Shown in pieces: positions 1-6,975 of a stretch of 32,691 nt of DNA. The translations under genes were made by a program, and so were the position numbers. Position 1 is the stretch's first letter. Each line of letters opens with the position of its first letter. A model generated the notes under the pieces. The model worked only from the letters and a program-made list of their open reading frames with translations. It searched no databases and was not told the DNA's origin. This DNA is from Pseudomonadota bacterium (GTDB lineage Bacteria; Pseudomonadota; Gammaproteobacteria; Steroidobacterales; Steroidobacteraceae), in the NCBI GenBank assembly GCA_021822385.1, contig JAKARC010000026.1, positions 1-32,691 on the forward strand, written 5' to 3'.

Positions 1-2
1 CC

Positions 3-353
3 CATGTCGTGCATCCCCTGGCCGGCCAAGGCGTGAACCTCGGTCTGCTCGATGCGGCTGCGCTGGCCGAGTGCGTGGCACAGGCCTGCCAGATGGGCGA
101 GGATCCGGGGGCGGGTTGGCCGTTGCGTCGCTACGAGCGCTGGCGCAAGAGCGAGCTGGTGCCGATGACGCTCGCCATCGATGCATTCAACCGCTGGCTG
201 GCGCATGGCACCGGTCCGCTCTCGCGGCTCTCGCAGCGGGGACTGTCCTGGGTGAACCGCAGCGATGCGTTGAAGCGCTTCTTCATCTCCCGTGCGCTCG
301 GCGTGGCCGGCGAACTGCCAGCCGCGGCCCGTCGCTCCGGTACCGGACTTTAG
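3..353 (+). CDS. UbiH/UbiF/COQ6-family FAD-dependent hydroxylase, C-terminal part (5' truncated by window edge)
   Basis: Reading from base 3 the frame gives the C-terminal ~116 residues of a flavoprotein monooxygenase. It opens with the conserved block HPLAGQGVNLGLLDAAALAE, the second FAD-contacting motif of the UbiH/UbiF/VisC/COQ6 family, followed by a region fitting the family's C-terminal helices. Family members hydroxylate the aromatic ring of ubiquinone precursors at the inner membrane, but the fragment cannot show which ring position is used. The true start lies upstream of the window; a GTG at 9 is internal, not a start. The stop codon overlaps the phhB stop from the other strand by a few bases, so the two genes converge tail to tail. 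Confidence 0.85.
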   Translation, partial: HVVHPLAGQGVNLGLLDAAALAECVAQACQMGEDPGAGWPLRRYERWRKSELVPMTLAIDAFNRWLAHGTGPLSRLSQRGLSWVNRSDALKRFFISRALGVAGELPAAARRSGTGL

Positions 354-688
354 CTGAGCGGGATCCGATCGATCTTCGCCGCGCAGATGAAGTCGTTCTC
401 CGACAGCCCGTTGATCGCGTGCGTGGTGTACTGCACGCGGCAGTAGTTGTAGCCGATCTCGAGGTCCGGGTGGTGATCCTCGAGGTTGGCGATGTGGGCG
501 AGCGCGTTGACGAAACTCATGGTGCGGTAGAAGTCGGCGAACTTGAATTCCCGTCTGAGGAATGGACCCTCTGCGGACAGCACCCACTGGGGCGAGAGTT
601 GCCGCGCCAGCGTCTCGGCTTGCCCCCGAGTGAGCGGTGCGACCCCGCCCTCGCAGGGCGCGCATTTCTTCCCGGAGAGCTCGCTCAT
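350..688 (-). CDS. phhB: Pterin-4a-carbinolamine dehydratase
   Basis: This 112-residue protein matches the PCD/DCoH family in length and motifs. EDHHPDLE near residues 70-77 supplies the paired active-site histidines. It is followed by the Y..C.V.Y.TH..NGLS block and the C-terminal [11 protein letters not shown]. The enzyme dehydrates 4a-hydroxytetrahydrobiopterin formed by aromatic amino acid hydroxylases, regenerating the quinonoid pterin. An N-terminal CAPCEGG stretch is common in proteobacterial members. It lies just downstream of ispG on the same strand; its ATG overlaps the ispG stop (ATGA at 685-688), implying translational coupling. No phenylalanine hydroxylase (phhA) is present in the window. 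Confidence 0.93.
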   Translation of the reverse strand: MSELSGKKCAPCEGGVAPLTRGQAETLARQLSPQWVLSAEGPFLRREFKFADFYRTMSFVNALAHIANLEDHHPDLEIGYNYCRVQYTTHAINGLSENDFICAAKIDRIPLS

Positions 689-1932
689 GCCGGCACACTC
701 TCGGCCGGTGCACTCTTGCGGGTGAACCTGCGCGCGACGTATCGCTCGAGCATCTCCTGAAACTCCTCCGCGATGTGATCGCCCTTGAGCGTGACGGTCT
801 TCTCGCCGTCCTCATAGACGGGGGCGACCGGCCGCTCGCCCGTTCCCGGCAGACTGATGCCGATATTGGCATGCTTGCTTTCCCCGGGACCGTTGACGAC
901 GCAGCCCATCACAGCGACGGTCATGTCCTCGACGCCTTCGTATTCACGCCGCCATTCGGGCATGCGATGTCGGATGTGTGTCTGGATGCGCTGCGCCAAC
1001 TCCTGGAACACGGTGCTGGTCGTTCGCCCGCAGCCCGGGCAGGCGGTGACAAGCGGCAGGAACGAGCGCAGACCCATCGTCTGCAGGATCTCCTGGGCAA
1101 CGATCACCTCCTGCGTACGGTCCCCGCCCGGCTCCGGCGTGAGCGACACCCGAATGGTGTCGCCGATGCCGCGTTGCAGCAGAACCGCCATGCCGGCGGT
1201 CGAAGCGACAATCCCCTTGGAGCCCATGCCGGCCTCGGTCAGGCCGAGATGCAGCGGGTAGTCGCAACGGCTCGCGAGCTCGCCGTAGATGGCGATCAGA
1301 TCCTGTACGCCGCTCACCTTGGCCGAGAGAATGATGCGGTCGTGGCGCAGGCCGAGGGCTTCGGCCCGCCGGGCGCTCTCGAGCGCCGACAGCACCACCG
1401 CGCTGCGCATGATCTGTTGCGCGCTCTGGGGCTGGCTGCTTGCGGAGTTCTCGTCCATCAGGCGCGTGAGCAGGTCCTGATCGAGACTGCCCCAGTTGAC
1501 GCCGATGCGTACCGGCTTGTCGTAGCGGCACGCGGTCTCGATCATCTCGGCGAATTGCGGATCTCGTTTGCTGCCCCGGCCGACATTGCCCGGATTGATG
1601 CGGTATTTGGCCAGCGCTTCGGCACAGCCCGGATGCTCACGCAGCAGCTTGTGGCCGTTGAAGTGGAAATCGCCGATCAGCGGTACGCCCACGCCCATCT
1701 GATCGAGCCGATCACGGATGCGCGGTACCGCGTCCGCCGCCTCGGCGGTATTGACCGTCACCCGCACCAGTTCGGAGCCGGCGCGGGCCAGGGATTTGAC
1801 CTGCTGCGCCGTGCCGTCCACGTCGGCGGTATCGGTATTCGTCATCGATTGCACGACGATGGGCGCCCCGCCGCCGACATGTACCGGGCCAATGAGGACG
1901 CGAACGGAGGAGCGGCGGGGGATCGAAGTCAT
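685..1932 (-). CDS. ispG: 4-hydroxy-3-methylbut-2-enyl diphosphate synthase (IspG/GcpE)
   Basis: A 415-residue IspG, which converts MEcPP to HMBPP in the penultimate step of the MEP isoprenoid pathway using a [4Fe-4S] cluster. The cluster ligands are visible: C298 and C301 in ACPGCGR, C344 in [10 protein letters not shown] and E351 in the same block, with the spacing of the E. coli enzyme. The N-terminal TIM-barrel part contains [12 protein letters not shown] and GSDLVR-like motifs. The length fits the bacterial two-domain form. The ATG at 1932 follows an AGCAGG element on the minus strand, and three 11-bp tandem repeats lie directly upstream. phhB follows with a 4-base overlap. Confidence 0.96.
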   Translation of the reverse strand: MTSIPRRSSVRVLIGPVHVGGGAPIVVQSMTNTDTADVDGTAQQVKSLARAGSELVRVTVNTAEAADAVPRIRDRLDQMGVGVPLIGDFHFNGHKLLREHPGCAEALAKYRINPGNVGRGSKRDPQFAEMIETACRYDKPVRIGVNWGSLDQDLLTRLMDENSASSQPQSAQQIMRSAVVLSALESARRAEALGLRHDRIILSAKVSGVQDLIAIYGELASRCDYPLHLGLTEAGMGSKGIVASTAGMAVLLQRGIGDTIRVSLTPEPGGDRTQEVIVAQEILQTMGLRSFLPLVTACPGCGRTTSTVFQELAQRIQTHIRHRMPEWRREYEGVEDMTVAVMGCVVNGPGESKHANIGISLPGTGERPVAPVYEDGEKTVTLKGDHIAEEFQEMLERYVARRFTRKSAPAESVPA

Positions 1933-1943
1933 GGGAACCTGCT

Positions 1944-1976
1944 AGTAGAGGGCCAGTAGAGGACCAGTAGAGGAAT
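1944..1976. repeat. Three tandem 11-bp repeats in the ispG leader
   Basis: On the plus strand the units are AGTAGAGGGCC, AGTAGAGGACC and AGTAGAGGAAT, end to end with one mismatch in the second and two or three in the third. On the ispG strand this reads as repeated CCTCTACT motifs starting 12 bases before the start codon, so they lie in the 5' untranslated leader. No function is recognised; they could be binding sites or replication slippage. Confidence 0.85.
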
Positions 1977-1998
1977 GGGGCGGTGGACTCGCGCCGCC

Positions 1999-2004
1999 AT
2001 TTTA
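1999..2004 (-). promoter_or_regulatory. Possible -10 element for ispG
   Basis: Minus-strand TAAAAT (5 of 6 match to TATAAT) lies 67 bases before the ispG ATG in an otherwise GC-rich region. The hexamer 17 bases further upstream, TCGCGA, is a poor -35 match, so the call rests mainly on the -10 and its position. Confidence 0.35.
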
Positions 2005-2070
2005 CCGGGCCGCGCAGCGCATCGCGACCCGCAGTCCGCCTTGTGGAGGCTGCAAATCGCACGATAAGAT

Positions 2071-2079
2071 TGGTATCAT
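2071..2079 (+). promoter_or_regulatory. Extended -10 promoter for the glycine cleavage operon
   Basis: TGGTATCAT is an extended -10 (TG, one base, then TATCAT, 5 of 6 match). The hexamer 17 bases upstream, TGCAAA at 2051-2056, is a weak -35, as is usual for extended -10 promoters. Transcription would begin near 2086, about 12 bases before the first riboswitch stem at 2098. Confidence 0.5.
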
Positions 2080-2097
2080 CAGCGCATTCCGTCAATC

Positions 2098-2297
2098 CGT
2101 CTGCACGGAGAGAGCCTGGCCCGGGTGCCGGGACGCCGAAGGCGCAATTCCGCCCGGAAACGCTCAGGCACACGAACGGCAGATGACGCAGGTGTTCCCC
2201 TGCACGGGATCTCTGGAGAGTGGCCGGGGCCGCAGGGCGCCGGCCCACCGAAGGGGAGAGGCGCCAGGCGCCCGATCTCTCAGGTTACCGGACAGAG
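2098..2297 (+). promoter_or_regulatory. Tandem glycine riboswitch (two aptamers)
   Basis: Two glycine-aptamer cores stand in series upstream of gcvT. Aptamer 1 has P1 strands at 2098-2104 and 2179-2185 (7 bp, one G-U), GGAGAGAG, GCCGAAGGCGCAA and AAACGCTCAGGCA. Aptamer 2 has P1 CTCTG 2211-2215 pairing CAGAG 2293-2297, GGAGAG, CACCGAAGGGG, ATCTCTCAGG and GGACAGAGG. These are the hallmark conserved blocks of the class, and the linked operon degrades glycine. GCAGG occurs at 2188-2192 and again at 2303-2307 inside the terminator stem. Both copies can pair with CCTGC 2199-2203, a possible switching element (inference). Confidence 0.95.
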
Positions 2298-2299
2298 GG

Positions 2300-2326
2300 G
2301 CGGCAGGCTGGGCCTGCCGCTTTTTT
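2300..2326 (+). terminator. Riboswitch-controlled intrinsic terminator ahead of gcvT
   Basis: A perfect 9-bp GC-rich stem (GCGGCAGGC 2300-2308, GCCTGCCGC 2312-2320) with a three-base loop is followed directly by six T residues (2321-2326). It starts three bases after the second aptamer and ends 29 bases before the gcvT Shine-Dalgarno. It therefore looks like the expression platform: glycine binding would be expected to prevent termination, as in known gcvT riboswitches. The direction of switching is inferred. Confidence 0.9.
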
Positions 2327-2365
2327 GTTGCGCGCCCGGCAGGGCGCACTCTCGCGGAGGATGCT

Positions 2366-3451
2366 GTGGCACGACGTACCCCCTTATTCGCTGTTCATGA
2401 GCGCGCGGGCGCGCGCATGGTGGAGTTCGGCGGCTGGGACATGCCGCTGCAGTACGGCTCGGTGCTGGCCGAGCATCATGCGGTGCGGCGCTCCGCGGGC
2501 GTCTTCGACGTCTCGCACATGTGTATCGTCGACCTCGATGGTGCGGGGGTGCGCGCGCTGCTGCGGAAGATTTTCGCCAACGACGTGAGCAAGTTCACGA
2601 CGCCGGGCAAGGCGCTGTACGGGTGCCTGCTCAACGCGCACGGGGGCGTCATCGACGATCTCATCGTGTATTACCGCAACGAGCAGTCGTTTCGCGCGGT
2701 GGTCAACGCCGCGACCCGAGCCAAGGATTTGGAATGGATCGGCCGGCACGCGGCAAGCTTCGGCGTCACGGTGGTCGAGCGTAGCGATCTGGCCATGATC
2801 GCGGTACAAGGTCCCGAGGCGCGCGCTCGGGTCGCGGCCCGGCTCGATGCTCGGGGAGCCGAGCGCGCACTCGCCCTCAGCGCATTCTGTGGCGCCGACA
2901 TCGACGGCTGGTTCGTTGCGCGCACGGGCTACACCGGCGAGGACGGATTCGAGGTGATGCTGCCGGCCGATCAGGTGCAATCGCTGTGGCAGGATCTGGT
3001 TGCCGCGGGGGTGGTGCCTTGCGGGCTCGGCGCACGCGATACGTTGCGCCTGGAGGCGGGCCTGAATCTCTACGGCAGCGACATGGATGAACACACCAGT
3101 CCTCTCGAGGCGGGGCTGGCCTGGACCGTGGCCCTGAAATCGGATCAGGCCTTCATCGGTCGTGAAGCGCTCGAGGCGCAGCGCGCACGCGGGATCGAAC
3201 GTAAACTGGTCGGGCTCGTTCTCCAGGAACGGGGCGTGCTGCGCGCTCACCAGCGCGTCATTGCGCCAGATCACGGCGAGGGTGAGGTCACGAGCGGCAC
3301 GTTTTCCCCGACGCTGAATCGTTCGATCGCCTTCGCGCGCGTCCCGGCCGGTGCGGACGGGGCCGTTCAGGTCCAAGTGCGCGAACGACTGCTCGATGCG
3401 CGCATCGTCAAGCCACCCTTCGTACGGCACGGCAAATCCTGCATCGACTGA
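2366..3451 (+). CDS. gcvT: Glycine cleavage system T protein (aminomethyltransferase)
   Basis: A 361-residue T protein, which transfers the aminomethyl carbon from lipoyl-H protein to tetrahydrofolate, releasing ammonia and forming 5,10-methylene-THF. Recognisable blocks are [11 protein letters not shown] and the following VFDVSHM near the N-terminus, [44 protein letters not shown] and the C-terminal [22 protein letters not shown]. The GTG start at 2366 is chosen because GGAGG (2356-2360) lies five bases upstream and the length then matches the family. The open frame further upstream runs through the riboswitch and is not coding. It is the first gene of the gcv operon under riboswitch control. 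Confidence 0.95.
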   Translation: MARRTPLFAVHERAGARMVEFGGWDMPLQYGSVLAEHHAVRRSAGVFDVSHMCIVDLDGAGVRALLRKIFANDVSKFTTPGKALYGCLLNAHGGVIDDLIVYYRNEQSFRAVVNAATRAKDLEWIGRHAASFGVTVVERSDLAMIAVQGPEARARVAARLDARGAERALALSAFCGADIDGWFVARTGYTGEDGFEVMLPADQVQSLWQDLVAAGVVPCGLGARDTLRLEAGLNLYGSDMDEHTSPLEAGLAWTVALKSDQAFIGREALEAQRARGIERKLVGLVLQERGVLRAHQRVIAPDHGEGEVTSGTFSPTLNRSIAFARVPAGADGAVQVQVRERLLDARIVKPPFVRHGKSCID

Positions 3452-3652
3452 TGCCGCGCCGCGGTCCACTCGCCCCCTGAGTTCCCATCCAAGTCACTCC
3501 CCAGCAGTGCATCCATGCGGCAGGCGTTTCAGTGGCAAGGCATTTCGCACCGTGTCGAGCTGCTCGGTACGGCGATCGCGAAAATGTCGCGCCCGGCAAC
3601 GCCCTGTCCGGCCCCTGATATCCATCAACGCATTGATTTTCTGGAGCGTCGC
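3452..3652 (+). other. Intergenic spacer between gcvT and gcvH
   Basis: Some 200 bases separate gcvT from gcvH, much more than elsewhere in the operon. The gcvH reading frame remains open back to 3515, but the upstream codons resemble no H-protein extension. No convincing promoter, terminator hairpin or RNA element was seen. Confidence 0.5.
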
Positions 3653-4042
3653 ATGAGCAAGGTTCCCTCCGATCTCAAATACACCCGGACCCATGAATGG
3701 CTGCGCACGCTGCCCGACGGCAGTGTCGAAGTCGGCATTACCGATCATGCCCAGCATGCTCTCGGCGATCTGGTGTTCGTGGAAGTTCCCGAAGCCGGCC
3801 GCACCGTCGCCCAGGGCGAGCCGTTTGCCGTCGTGGAGTCGGTCAAGGCCGCCTCCGATGTCTATGCGCCGGTGAGCGGCGAGGTGATCGCGGGCAATCC
3901 GGCGCTCGCCGGTGCGCCCGAGACCCTCAACACCGATCCTTATGGGGCGGGTTGGTTGGCGCGGCTGCGTGTGCACACGGCGCCCGGCGCGCTGTTGTCG
4001 GCTGCCGAGTATGGACGGCTGACCACGGAGGAGACCGACTGA
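3653..4042 (+). CDS. gcvH: Glycine cleavage system H protein (lipoyl carrier)
   Basis: A 129-residue H protein. The lipoyl-lysine is K65 in [10 protein letters not shown], at the expected place in the family. Other conserved parts are [10 protein letters not shown] at the N-terminus, [20 protein letters not shown], and the C-terminal [10 protein letters not shown]. The protein carries the aminomethyl intermediate between the P, T and L proteins. The ATG at 3653 is preceded by CTGGAGCG (GGAG about seven bases upstream) and gives the family length. Its last codons contain GGAGGAG (4027-4033), which serves gcvPA; the TGA stop overlaps the gcvPA ATG by one base. Confidence 0.96.
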   Translation: MSKVPSDLKYTRTHEWLRTLPDGSVEVGITDHAQHALGDLVFVEVPEAGRTVAQGEPFAVVESVKAASDVYAPVSGEVIAGNPALAGAPETLNTDPYGAGWLARLRVHTAPGALLSAAEYGRLTTEETD

Positions 4043-5415
4043 TGGCATTCGTGCCCCACACCCGCGCGGACGTCGCGGCCATGCTCGAGTCCATTGGCGT
4101 CGAGAGCATCGAGGCGCTGTTCGAGGAAATACCCGCGGCGCTGCGCATCAGTGCGCTCGAGGGCGTGCCGGAGGCGTTGAATGAGATGCAGCTGGCGCGG
4201 CTGATGAGCGCGCGGGCACAGCGCGACGGACGGCACCTGTGCTTCATTGGTGCGGGCGCGTACGAGCATCATATTCCCGCGGCCGTGTGGGCGCTTGCGA
4301 CGCGCGGGGAATTCTACAGCGCCTATACGCCTTACCAGGCCGAGGCGAGTCAAGGCACGCTGCAGTTGCTCTACGAGTATCAGACCATGATGGCGAGCCT
4401 GACGGCGATGGAGGTTTCAAATGCCTCGCTCTATGACGGGGCCAGCGCGCTCGCCGAAGCCAGCCTGATGGCCGTGCGGGCCAATCGGCGCTCGCGGTCG
4501 AAGCGAATCCTCGTGCCGTGTTCCGTACACCCGCATTATCGCCGCGCCGCGGTTGCGATCGCGGGCAACCAGGGACTCGCCTTCGAGGAACTGCCGTTTG
4601 CCGACGACACGGGGTGCACGCCTGTTGCGGCGCTGCAGCGCTATGAGCGGGAGGACATCACCGCGCTGGTCATTGCGCAGCCGAATGTCTTTGGCGGGCT
4701 CGAGGACGTCGATACCCTGACCGATTGGGCGCATGCGCGCCATGCGCTGGTGGTGGCGGTCGTCAATCCGGTCTCGCTGGCGCTGCTGAAGCCCCCGGGC
4801 CACTGGGGCGCCAAGGGTGCGGACATCGTGGTCGGCGAAGGTCAGCCGCTCGGCATCCCCCTGAGTTCCGGTGGTCCCTATTTCGGGTTCATGACGACGC
4901 GTCTCGAGCATGTGCGGCAGATGCCCGGGCGGATCGTCGGCCGCACGGTCGATGCCGATGGTCGCGCCGGGTTCACCCTGACGCTGCAGGCGCGCGAGCA
5001 GCACATTCGTCGTGGCAAGGCAACGTCCAACATCTGCACCAACCAGGGCCTGATGGTCACGGCTGCCACCATACACCTGTCGCTGATGGGGGCAGAGGGC
5101 CTGCGACGCACGGCCGCGGCCGCGCACGCGCGCACGCGCGAGCTGGTCGCGGCGCTAACGAGTCTGCCGGGGGTGCGGCGGCAATTCTCCGGTCCGGTGT
5201 TCCATGAGGACGTGATCGGCCTCGATGTGCCGGTGGCACCGGTGCTGCAAGCGCTGGCCGAGCGCGGCATCCAGGGCGGCTGGGATCTGCACAGACACTA
5301 TCCGCAGCTCGGGTCCGCGCTGCTCGTGTGTGCCACCGAGACCAAGACTGCCGCGGACATCACACGCTACCGTGACGCACTGGCTGATTGTCTGCGCGCG
5401 ACGCGGACCGCCTGA
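4042..5415 (+). CDS. gcvPA: Glycine dehydrogenase (decarboxylating) subunit 1
   Basis: A 457-residue alpha subunit of the two-subunit P protein, matching the family length of about 450. Motifs include [18 protein letters not shown] at the N-terminus, [63 protein letters not shown] and [11 protein letters not shown]. With GcvPB it decarboxylates glycine and passes the aminomethyl group to lipoyl-GcvH. The start codon overlaps the gcvH stop (TGATG) and is served by GGAGGAG eight bases upstream, implying coupled translation. Many proteobacteria carry one fused ~950-residue GcvP; the split form here is the less usual arrangement. Confidence 0.95.
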   Translation: MAFVPHTRADVAAMLESIGVESIEALFEEIPAALRISALEGVPEALNEMQLARLMSARAQRDGRHLCFIGAGAYEHHIPAAVWALATRGEFYSAYTPYQAEASQGTLQLLYEYQTMMASLTAMEVSNASLYDGASALAEASLMAVRANRRSRSKRILVPCSVHPHYRRAAVAIAGNQGLAFEELPFADDTGCTPVAALQRYEREDITALVIAQPNVFGGLEDVDTLTDWAHARHALVVAVVNPVSLALLKPPGHWGAKGADIVVGEGQPLGIPLSSGGPYFGFMTTRLEHVRQMPGRIVGRTVDADGRAGFTLTLQAREQHIRRGKATSNICTNQGLMVTAATIHLSLMGAEGLRRTAAAAHARTRELVAALTSLPGVRRQFSGPVFHEDVIGLDVPVAPVLQALAERGIQGGWDLHRHYPQLGSALLVCATETKTAADITRYRDALADCLRATRTA

Positions 5416-5432
5416 CATTGAGGGAACCGTGC

Positions 5433-6920
5433 ATGAGCATCGAACGAGACAACCGTCTGGAACCGCTGATATTCGACTATTCCGTGCCCGGACGGGGTGC
5501 CGAGGATCAGTGGCCCGCCCCGAGCGGGGACGCCGCCGTCGCGGACCTGCCGGCGGCGTTGTGTCGCGAACAGCCGCCGCTGCTGCCGGCGGTGAGCGAA
5601 CTTGAAACGGTACGCCATTTCACGCGTCTGTCGCAGCTGAACTTCGCCATCGACACGAACTTCTACCCCCTGGGCTCGTGCACGATGAAATACAACCCGA
5701 AGGCATGTAATCAGTACGCGATGCTGCCGGAATTTCTCGCCCGCCACCCCTTGGCGCCGGAGGCCCAGGGGCAGGGTGTGCTCGAGTGCCTGTTCGAGCT
5801 GCAGGAGATGCTCAAAGCGGTCACCGGCATGCAGGCGGTCTCGCTCACGCCCATGGCCGGAGCTCAGGGGGAATTCGCCGGGGTGGCGATGATTCGTGCC
5901 TATCACCGCGCCCGCGGCGATCTCGAGCGCAACGAAATCATCGTGCCGGAGACGGCCCATGGCACCAATCCCGCGACGGCGACCATGTGCGGTTGGGTGG
6001 TGCGTGAGGTGCCGGTCGATGCCGAGGGCGATGTGGATGTGGCCGCGCTTGCCGCCGCAGTGGGTCCGAAGACCGCCGGCATCATGCTCACCAATCCCTC
6101 GACGCTGGGATTGTTCGAGCGGCGCATCGAAGCGGTGGCGCGGATCGTGCATGATGCCGGCGGCCTGCTGTATTACGACGGCGCCAATCTCAATGCCATT
6201 CTCGGCAAAGTGCGCCCCGGGGACATGGGCTTTGACGTCGTGCACGTCAACCTGCACAAGACCTTCTCCACTCCGCACGGGGGCGGGGGTCCGGGCGCAG
6301 GCCCGGTCGGTGTTGCAGCGCGTCTGGCGCCCTTCCTGCCGGTGCCCGTCGTCGCGCGCCGTGACGATCGATACTGCTGGCTCACCGAGGACGACCTGCC
6401 GCAGTCGATCGGCCGGCTCTCGGCGTTCTGCGGCAACGTCGGGGTGCTCTTACGGGCCTACATTTACATGCGGATGCTCGGCCGCGACGGCATGGCGAAG
6501 GTCGGCGACTATGCCACGCTCAACGCCAATTACCTGCTGGCGCGGCTCACGCGGGCGGGCTTCGATGCCGCGTATCCCCGCCGGCGTGCCAGTCACGAGT
6601 TCATCATCACCCTGAAGCGGCAGGCGCGCGATCTCGGTGTATCGGCCATGGATGTCGCCAAACGGCTTCTCGATCATGGTCAGCACGCCCCGACCACCTA
6701 CTTTCCGCTGCTCGTGCCGGAGTGCCTGCTCATCGAACCGACCGAAACCGAAAGCAAGGCCGCACTGGACACGTTCGCGGTGGCCATGGCGCAGATCCTG
6801 GCGGAAGCCGCGCAAGAACCCGAGCACGTTACCAGCGCTCCGCATACCATGCCCGTACGCCGGCTCGATGATGTACGGGCCGCCAAGCAATTGGACCTCA
6901 CATGGAAGCCCGCCCCGTAA
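5433..6920 (+). CDS. gcvPB: Glycine dehydrogenase (decarboxylating) subunit 2
   Basis: A 495-residue PLP-bearing beta subunit of the split P protein. The Schiff-base lysine is K276 in [17 protein letters not shown]. Other conserved blocks are [48 protein letters not shown] and the C-terminal [23 protein letters not shown]. It binds glycine, releases CO2 and transfers the remainder to lipoyl-GcvH with GcvPA. The ATG at 5433 has AGGGA seven bases upstream, 17 bases after gcvPA ends; an in-frame upstream codon at 5388 would overlap gcvPA and lacks a good ribosome binding site. It is the last gcv gene; the lipoamide dehydrogenase is not encoded here. Confidence 0.95.
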   Translation: MSIERDNRLEPLIFDYSVPGRGAEDQWPAPSGDAAVADLPAALCREQPPLLPAVSELETVRHFTRLSQLNFAIDTNFYPLGSCTMKYNPKACNQYAMLPEFLARHPLAPEAQGQGVLECLFELQEMLKAVTGMQAVSLTPMAGAQGEFAGVAMIRAYHRARGDLERNEIIVPETAHGTNPATATMCGWVVREVPVDAEGDVDVAALAAAVGPKTAGIMLTNPSTLGLFERRIEAVARIVHDAGGLLYYDGANLNAILGKVRPGDMGFDVVHVNLHKTFSTPHGGGGPGAGPVGVAARLAPFLPVPVVARRDDRYCWLTEDDLPQSIGRLSAFCGNVGVLLRAYIYMRMLGRDGMAKVGDYATLNANYLLARLTRAGFDAAYPRRRASHEFIITLKRQARDLGVSAMDVAKRLLDHGQHAPTTYFPLLVPECLLIEPTETESKAALDTFAVAMAQILAEAAQEPEHVTSAPHTMPVRRLDDVRAAKQLDLTWKPAP

Positions 6921-6975
6921 CGCCCGATTGAACTCGGTCACCCGGTCCCGCGACTTCCTGACTTGCGGAGTGATG

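Noticed and set aside
2183-2365. N-terminal extension of gcvT through the open upstream frame
   Set aside because: These bases form the second riboswitch aptamer and the terminator. The GTG at 2366 has a GGAGG and gives the normal GcvT N-terminus.
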